Positions 5,193 to 9,846 of a stretch of 9,846 nucleotides of DNA are shown here, in pieces. A program made the position numbers and the translations under genes. Location: contig JBKJNH010000223.1 in assembly GCA_046596055.1 (NCBI GenBank), forward strand, positions 1 to 9,846. Reading direction: 5' to 3'. The stretch comes from JANPEF01 sp046596055. GTDB lineage: Bacteria; Eisenbacteria; RBG-16-71-46; DASYSL01. Positions within the stretch are counted from its first letter, which is position 1, and every line of letters starts with the position of its first letter. The notes beneath the pieces are model-generated. The model searched no databases. It was not told the origin of the DNA and saw only the letters and a list, made by a program, of their open reading frames with translations.

Positions 5193-7529
5193 ATGTCTTC
5201 TGGTCGCCGCACTCCCGGTTCGCCTGCCGGCCCCCCCGCGGTCGTGCGCGCCTCTGTCCTCGCCCCGCTCGTCTGCGGGGCGCTGTTCCTCCTGCCGCCG
5301 CCGGTCCACGGCTTCACGCCCAGCCGGGATCCCCGGGCGGACGCAGTCTCCGACTCGTTGGTGTCGCTGCATCCCGAGGGCCGGATTGCGCTCCTCTACA
5401 CGCCGATCCTCCGCCCGGCGACCGACGAGGTTCTGTACCCGGTCATCCCACACGCGTTCGCCTTCGACGGGCGCGACAATGATGGGGACGGCCTGATCGA
5501 CCTGGCCGATCCGTCGGAGCTGGCGGTCGGGCTGTTCGACCTGCGCACCATCAACGCGCTGCACGGAAACCGCCGCCCGTTCCGCGTCACGATCCAGGAT
5601 GACGAGCTGACGCAACGGATCCGCTCGCGCGGGCGCGACTCGACCTGGGACGCGTGGCCGCTGCCACAATCGACGCATACCGCGCTGCGCAGCGCGGGGA
5701 TCGAGTTCTCCCCGCGCGCCTTCGCGTGCGAGCCTGACGTGTCCGACTCGGGCGCGGTGGCCTACATCGTGAACCCCGAGCGCGGGCTCACGGTCTCGGC
5801 TGGCCTCTCGGATCGCATCCGCGTCGACGCGCGGACCGGCGGATCGCCGCTCCCTGGCAGCATCGTCCGCGCGCTGCAACAGCAGGGCCTGCCGCTCACG
5901 CAGAACGTGTCGGCGCGCACGCTCGTGCGCCGGGATGCCCGTCCCCCCGACACGCTGCTCGTGATCGAAGGCGACTTGCCGTGGAACGTCACGACGAGCT
6001 TTGTCGGCTATCCCGGGTCCGGGGGAAGGCTTGACCTGTACAAGGATCTCGACACCCTCTGCTCAACGACGCGCGGCCTGCACGAGCACCTCTATCACGA
6101 GCCGCATGGCGTCGTGTCGCGCGGGTCGGCGCGCGCTCCGCGGACTCAGGGCGCCGTCGTCTACGAGCTGCGCCACGAGCGCCCGAACGGCGCGGAGACG
6201 GGTGCCTCCACGCTCATCCTCACGCGTCTGAGCGACCCGCCCGAGCCGCGCGTCGGCTTCAGGGTCCGGGGAGGCGCGCCGACCGGCGGGGACGAGATCA
6301 GCTACTGGCTCTACTTCCTCTACGACATCGGGGGAGGCGCGCACGTGCACGATGCCGAGCACGCCATCGCCTACACGGACGCGGTGGGCGACGTGGCGGC
6401 GTTCGCCGCCGACGCGCACGGCGACGCAGCGGCGGCGAACATCGTGCTCCGGGATCGCGGCGGGCAGCTCGCCTTCCAGCGGCCGCAACACCTGCCACAG
6501 CACATGCCGGTGCTGATCGAGTTGGGCAAGCACGCGCTCGCCCCGGACCGCAACGACGACGGCCGGTTCGACCTGGGCATGGACGCCAACTACGGCTACC
6601 GGGCCGCCTGGGGACAGCGCGACGTGGGGCCCGCTTTCGGGATCGACGAGCTGGGACCGTTCCAGTCGGCGTTCTCGTTCCCGCGTCGGGATGATCGGAA
6701 GATCGTCGACCGCCTGTCGGCCCTGAAAGGCGCCGCGGTCCCGGCGGCACTGGCCGATCCCCGCGCGGACTCGGCGGTCGGGGGAACGTTCCCCTGGGGC
6801 TTCGAGAGCCGCGGCCTCTATTCGCTGTACCCTTCAGCCGACTTCCAGGCGTTGGATGACCTGCTGCGCGGCCCGGAAACGGGCCGATCGGATGTGCTCG
6901 AGTTCTTCCGGCTCCACCACGATTGCTTCTGGGGGGCGCGCGCCGGCGACTACGCGATCCCGGACTCGCTCGACACTCCCTCGTGGAACGTGCTGCAGGC
7001 CTGGGTCCGGACGCCCGTCGTCCGCCGCGACTACTGGACGCACCCCTCGTACCTGCACCCCGAGCGCGTCTTCAAGCCATGGTTGTTCTCCCGGATCGTG
7101 TTCATCGCCGGCCTCGCGGAAAATCCTCCGCACCAGATCATCCCGCTCGGGATCCAGGTTCCGGCGCCACGTTCGCCGTTCGCCATCGAGGCAATCCGCC
7201 TGATGGTCGATCGCGACCTGCAGGACGACGCGTTCCGAGACATCCGGCTCATGTTCCCGAGCGGGCGCGGCTCGATCCGGTCCATCTCCGGTGGCATCGG
7301 TCGCGCGGGCAAGTTCAGCGATCCGGCGCGTTGGCTGTTCGCGCTCGAGTACTCGCCGGCTGCCGTGGCTGCCCCGCACGTCCTCATCCAGCACCTGCGC
7401 ATCGCCCCGGTCGGCGGGGTCCGCACCGCGGTGGGGTCGGGGCCTTCCGACTGGCGGTTCCATGCGGGCATCCAGGTCGAGATCCCGCTACTCGGCCCGC
7501 CGGATCCGCTCCGTTCGATCCGGCCGTAG
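5193..7529 (+). CDS. large secreted protein of unknown function with EF-hand-like loops and an HxHDxE motif
   Basis: 778 aa; I cannot assign it to a named family. ATG 5193 follows a purine-rich AAAGGGGGG with a 3-nt gap. A Sec signal peptide is clear: a basic N-terminus, a hydrophobic core about 20-34, and probable cleavage near VHG/F (40/41). Residues 95-106 (DNDGDGLIDLAD) and 452-460 (DRNDDGRFD) are EF-hand-like calcium loops. The central part has DEISYWLYFLYDIGGGAHVHDAEH (367-390), with His384, His386, Asp387 and Glu389, then ADAHG (407-410, His409), then IELGKHALAPD (442-452). This ordered set recalls the GHRHDWE heptapeptide and following AHG of NPP1/NLP proteins and the similar Vps62 type, but with Ala in place of Trp; kinship is inference. 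Three mature cysteines (179, 290, 578) are visible. The C-terminal 100 residues are rich in alternating hydrophobic strands. No anchor is seen. It is divergent from bcp; stop codons of this gene and eamA are 7 nt apart. Confidence 0.75.
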   Translation: MSSGRRTPGSPAGPPAVVRASVLAPLVCGALFLLPPPVHGFTPSRDPRADAVSDSLVSLHPEGRIALLYTPILRPATDEVLYPVIPHAFAFDGRDNDGDGLIDLADPSELAVGLFDLRTINALHGNRRPFRVTIQDDELTQRIRSRGRDSTWDAWPLPQSTHTALRSAGIEFSPRAFACEPDVSDSGAVAYIVNPERGLTVSAGLSDRIRVDARTGGSPLPGSIVRALQQQGLPLTQNVSARTLVRRDARPPDTLLVIEGDLPWNVTTSFVGYPGSGGRLDLYKDLDTLCSTTRGLHEHLYHEPHGVVSRGSARAPRTQGAVVYELRHERPNGAETGASTLILTRLSDPPEPRVGFRVRGGAPTGGDEISYWLYFLYDIGGGAHVHDAEHAIAYTDAVGDVAAFAADAHGDAAAANIVLRDRGGQLAFQRPQHLPQHMPVLIELGKHALAPDRNDDGRFDLGMDANYGYRAAWGQRDVGPAFGIDELGPFQSAFSFPRRDDRKIVDRLSALKGAAVPAALADPRADSAVGGTFPWGFESRGLYSLYPSADFQALDDLLRGPETGRSDVLEFFRLHHDCFWGARAGDYAIPDSLDTPSWNVLQAWVRTPVVRRDYWTHPSYLHPERVFKPWLFSRIVFIAGLAENPPHQIIPLGIQVPAPRSPFAIEAIRLMVDRDLQDDAFRDIRLMFPSGRGSIRSISGGIGRAGKFSDPARWLFALEYSPAAVAAPHVLIQHLRIAPVGGVRTAVGSGPSDWRFHAGIQVEIPLLGPPDPLRSIRP

Positions 7530-7536
7530 CGCGACA

Positions 7537-8436
7537 TCAGCGCTCGTCGGACACGCCCCCGCGCAGCGAGACGATGATCATGCCTACGAGGATGCAGGCC
7601 ATCCCGATCGCAGCGCGCAGCCCGAAGCGCTCGCCGAAAAAGAGGGCCGAGAACAGGGTCGCGAACACCGGCTCGAGGGCGAAGATGACCGCGACCTGAG
7701 TCGCCGGCACGGTGCGCTGCGCCCAGGTCTGGGCGAGGAAGGCGAACGCCGTTGCCCCGAGGCCCATGCCGACGATCTCGAACCAGGCGATCGCTGGTAG
7801 CGGCGCGAACAGGGCGGCCGGCGCAAGGTCCGTGGTCCCGGCCGCGTGGAGCGCCCCGTCGAGCGGCAGCGTCGCCATCGCCAGGGCGCCGGCCACCGCG
7901 ATCTGCACGCCGGCCAAAGTGAGCGGAGGCGTGTGCGCCGTCAGGTGCGCGGTGACGATGAAGTGCGTGGCGAAGCCGAGCGCGGTCACGATCGTCAACG
8001 CCTCGCCCGGGCCGAAGCGGATCCCGCTGCCCGGCCAGGTCAGCGCGAGGAGGCCGGCAAACGCGAGGCCGACGCCGGTCCACGCCGCCGGGCTCACGCG
8101 ATCCCGGAGGAACAGGACGGCCAGCACCGGGACGAACGGCACCGACATCGCGGTGACGAACGCCGAGATCGCGGGCGTGGTGAACACCAGGCCCGCCGTC
8201 TGCGTGGCGAACCCCACGTAGAGGAGTGCCCCGAGCAGCGCGCCGTCGCGCCACGTCCGCCGGGCGCGCAGGGCGGCGCGTTCGCGCACGAGGGCCAGCA
8301 GCAACAGGACCCCGCCGCCGACCAGGAAGCGCAGTGCGATGAAGCGCACGGGCGTCACGTGCGTCATCGCGTCCTTCACGACCACGAAGGTGGCGCCGAA
8401 GATCAGGTTGATGAAGACGAGCGCGAAGGTGGCCAT
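7537..8436 (-). CDS. EamA-family (drug/metabolite transporter superfamily) permease
   Basis: 299 aa with about ten hydrophobic segments, the standard size and topology. It has two tandem EamA repeats, about 3-134 and 146-291. The first opens LVFINLIFGATFVVVKDAM followed by VRFIALRFLVGG; the second ends with the diagnostic EPVFATLFSALFFGERFG (255-272). Inner-membrane exporters of this kind move metabolites or amino acids, but the substrate cannot be predicted. ATG 8436 is 17 nt after the rex stop, so the two genes share a transcript. No good Shine-Dalgarno precedes it, so translation may depend on ribosomes finishing rex. Through the Rex operator upstream it may be under redox control. A short 5-bp inverted repeat (7528-7532 / 7540-7544) spans the two converging stop codons, too small to call a terminator. 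Confidence 0.93.
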   Translation of the reverse strand: MATFALVFINLIFGATFVVVKDAMTHVTPVRFIALRFLVGGGVLLLLALVRERAALRARRTWRDGALLGALLYVGFATQTAGLVFTTPAISAFVTAMSVPFVPVLAVLFLRDRVSPAAWTGVGLAFAGLLALTWPGSGIRFGPGEALTIVTALGFATHFIVTAHLTAHTPPLTLAGVQIAVAGALAMATLPLDGALHAAGTTDLAPAALFAPLPAIAWFEIVGMGLGATAFAFLAQTWAQRTVPATQVAVIFALEPVFATLFSALFFGERFGLRAAIGMACILVGMIIVSLRGGVSDER

Positions 8437-8453
8437 GGCCCGGCGGCGGGGTG

Positions 8454-9122
8454 TCAGTCGCCGGGCGGGAAGCGGCGCCGGCCATGGCGCGTCTGCTCGT
8501 CCTGCGCCAGAGTGAAGGACAGGCTCTCCAGCTCGATCGCCATGTTGACGGTGCGCAGGGCCACGGAGGGGGGAACGAACAGCTTGCGCGGCGCGAAGTT
8601 GAGGATGCCGCGCAGGCCGACGCGCGTCATCAGGTCGGCGAGCTGCTGCGCGTCCTTCGCCGGGGTGGCGATCACGCCGATGTCGACGCGACGCTCGCGG
8701 CAGATGCGCTCGAAGTCTTCCATGGGTCGGATCTCGAGCTCGCCCAGCGCCTGGCCGATACGATCGGGCGCATCGTCGAACACGGCGACGATGTCGAAAC
8801 CCTGGCGCACGAACTCCTTGTAAGCGAAGAGCGCGCTGCCGATGTTGCCCGCACCGACCAGCGCCACGCGCCAGCGCCGGTCGAGCCCGAGGATCGCGCG
8901 CACCTCGGCCTTGAGGCTCGCCACCGTGTAGCCGAGACCGCGCCGCCCGAACGAGCCGAAGTAAGAGAGGTCCTTGCGCACCTGCGCCGGCGTCACCCCC
9001 GCGCGCTCGGCCAGCCCCTGCGACGAGATCACGTCTTCGCCCTCGCGCTCGAGCTCGTCGAGCACGCGCAGGTAGTTGGAGAGACGGCGGACCGTGGAGT
9101 CGCTGACGTGATCCAGGCTCAC
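8454..9122 (-). CDS. rex: redox-sensing transcriptional repressor Rex
   Basis: 222 aa, full length for the family. Rex is a cytoplasmic homodimer that binds operator DNA when NAD+ is high and lets go when NADH rises, derepressing fermentation and respiration genes. The winged-helix domain (about 8-65) ends with the very conserved VRKDLSYFGSFGRRGLGY (48-65). The Rossmann domain follows with GAGNIG (90-95), AVFDDAP (113-119) and IATPAKDAQ (151-159), then GILNFAPRKL (172-181) and a C-terminal domain-swap helix region. The start is GTG 9122, giving the expected N-terminus with VSDSTVRRLSNYLRVL; AAAGAG 5 nt upstream may serve as a weak ribosome site. A Rex operator overlaps this start codon. rex follows the gyrA terminator and precedes an EamA transporter. 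Confidence 0.96.
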   Translation of the reverse strand: MSLDHVSDSTVRRLSNYLRVLDELEREGEDVISSQGLAERAGVTPAQVRKDLSYFGSFGRRGLGYTVASLKAEVRAILGLDRRWRVALVGAGNIGSALFAYKEFVRQGFDIVAVFDDAPDRIGQALGELEIRPMEDFERICRERRVDIGVIATPAKDAQQLADLMTRVGLRGILNFAPRKLFVPPSVALRTVNMAIELESLSFTLAQDEQTRHGRRRFPPGD

Positions 9123-9138
9123 GTGAACTCTTTCACAA
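9121..9138 (-). promoter_or_regulatory. Rex operator overlapping the rex start codon
   Basis: On the minus strand the sequence is TTGTGAAAGAGTTCACGT, which matches the known Rex operator pattern TTGTGAA-N4-TTCACAA at 12 of 14 defined positions; only the last two bases differ. It covers the leader and the first bases of the GTG start codon. Binding here would give negative autoregulation of rex and its downstream transporter. Confidence 0.8.
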
Positions 9139-9153
9139 GCGGGGGAAAGCGAA

Positions 9154-9179
9154 GGGGCGCGACCTCGTGGCCGCGCCCC
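9154..9179 (-). terminator. gyrA terminator
   Basis: GGGGCGCGACC (9154-9164) and GGCCGCGCCCC (9169-9179) pair with a 4-nt loop. The single A-C mismatch of the plus strand becomes a U-G wobble on the minus strand, and the minus-strand tail (TTCGCTTTCCCC) is T-rich. It sits 14 nt past the gyrA stop and 31 nt before the rex start. Confidence 0.75.
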
Positions 9180-9193
9180 GCGCGTGTCGCGTT

Positions 9194-9846
9194 CTAGGCG
9201 TCGGGCTCGGCGCCTTCACCCTCGTCCGCGGCGTCGGCGGCCTCGCCGTCGCCGGCGTTGCCGTTCTCATCCTCGATCACGACCCGGGCGACATCGGTCA
9301 CCTTGTCGCCCTCGTCGAGGTTGATCAAGCGCACGCCCTGCGTGTTGCGGCCGAGCACCGAGATGCCCTTCACCGGCACGCGGATCACCTGGCCGTTCGA
9401 GGTCATGATCATGAGCTGGTCGGTCTCGACCACTTCCTTCACGGCGACGACGGCGCCGTTCCGGTCCGTGGTCTTGATCGTGATGATGCCCAGCCCGCCG
9501 CGGTGGCTGACGCGGTACTCCTCGACCGGCGAGCACTTGCCGTAGCCGTGCTCGGTGATCGACAGCAGCGTGGCATCGCGGCGCACCGTGACCATCGACA
9601 CGACGACGTCGTCATCCTCGAGCGTCACGGCCTTCACGCCGTGGGCGGTGCGGCCCATGGACCGCACCTCCTGCTCGTGGAAGCGGATCGCCTTGCCGTG
9701 GCGCTTGGCGAGGATCAGGTCCTGCGTGCCGTCGGTGATCGCGGCCTCGATCATCTCATCGCCCTCGTCGAGGTCGATCGCGTTGATGCCGCCGCGCCGC
9801 GGGATGCCGTAGGCCGAGAGCAGCGTCTTCTTGATCGTGCCCAGCC
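9194..9846 (-). CDS. gyrA: DNA gyrase subunit A, C-terminal end (5' end outside window)
   Basis: 216 residues of the GyrA C-terminal beta-pinwheel, open to the window edge. This domain wraps DNA around gyrase so that the enzyme can introduce negative supercoils. Successive blades are visible through their repeated cores: YGIPRRGGINAIDLDEGDE, RSMGRTAHGVKAVTLEDDD, YRVSHRGGLGIITIKTTDR and VLGRNTQGVRLINLDEGDK. The GyrA-box blade (QRRGGKG type) must lie further upstream. The protein ends in an acidic, Gly/Ala-rich tail of about 25 residues after VARVVIED, common in GyrA. The alternative, ParC, is less likely because ParC usually has fewer, more degenerate blades. A terminator hairpin follows the stop. 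Confidence 0.93.
   Translation of the reverse strand, partial: LGTIKKTLLSAYGIPRRGGINAIDLDEGDEMIEAAITDGTQDLILAKRHGKAIRFHEQEVRSMGRTAHGVKAVTLEDDDVVVSMVTVRRDATLLSITEHGYGKCSPVEEYRVSHRGGLGIITIKTTDRNGAVVAVKEVVETDQLMIMTSNGQVIRVPVKGISVLGRNTQGVRLINLDEGDKVTDVARVVIEDENGNAGDGEAADAADEGEGAEPDA

Noticed and set aside
5042..5317. N-terminal extension of bcp up to 5317.
   Set aside because: The 155-residue form from 5041 has the family's normal N-terminus and a strong GGAGG; the extension is low-complexity and overlaps the divergent gene.
7528..7544. 5-bp inverted repeat spanning the converging stop codons of the 778-aa gene and the EamA gene, as a bidirectional terminator.
   Set aside because: The stem is too short and has no T tract on either side.
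1..9846. CRISPR arrays, tRNA or rRNA genes, transposases.
   Set aside because: No spaced short repeats, no cloverleaf or rRNA sequence, and no transposase motifs were seen in any frame.

Overview
The window is a GC-rich bacterial chromosome segment with GC strongly enriched at third codon positions, GTG starts alongside ATG, and one near-consensus sigma-70 promoter. I cannot name the organism from sequence alone. The mix of dockerin/EF-hand-like secreted proteins, a large secreted protein I cannot assign to a family, rex next to gyrA, and an AmmeMemoRadiSam B protein would fit a GC-rich uncultured phylum such as Candidatus Eisenbacteria or a relative. That is a guess.

Layout. (1) 1-2066, plus strand: the 3' end of an M20-family amidohydrolase, translationally coupled (GTGA overlap) to an AmmeMemoRadiSam system protein B (Memo family) that carries an extra N-terminal domain. 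(2) 2077-2625, plus strand: a self-contained unit of promoter, small secreted cysteine-rich protein with a pair of dockerin-like calcium loops, and a perfect 14-bp terminator hairpin. (3) 2632-5041: a complete bcp (peroxiredoxin Q) gene at 4574-5041 on the minus strand and a decapitated second bcp copy at 2632-2940 on the same strand. They form ~305-bp direct repeats (about 93% identical, no gaps) that bracket a plus-strand AAA/DUF4143 ATPase gene. (4) 5193-7529, plus strand: a 778-aa secreted protein with two EF-hand-like loops and an HxHDxE...H...KHA pattern. (5) 7537-9846, minus strand: the 3' end of gyrA, a terminator, a Rex operator overlapping the start codon of rex, then rex and an EamA-family transporter 17 nt behind it.

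How the genes relate. The rex-eamA pair looks like one transcription unit controlled by Rex through its own operator, so the transporter may respond to the NADH/NAD+ ratio. Bcp is an independent thiol-peroxidase gene with its own promoter and probable terminator. The ATPase looks like an inserted accessory gene. The dockerin-like protein and the 778-aa protein are both exported and both carry calcium-loop motifs, but nothing shows that they work together.

I found no tRNA, rRNA, CRISPR array or transposase. The most interesting items are the bcp direct repeats flanking the ATPase, the Rex operator on the rex start codon, the PqqD-like N-terminus of the Memo protein, and the unassigned 778-aa secreted protein.
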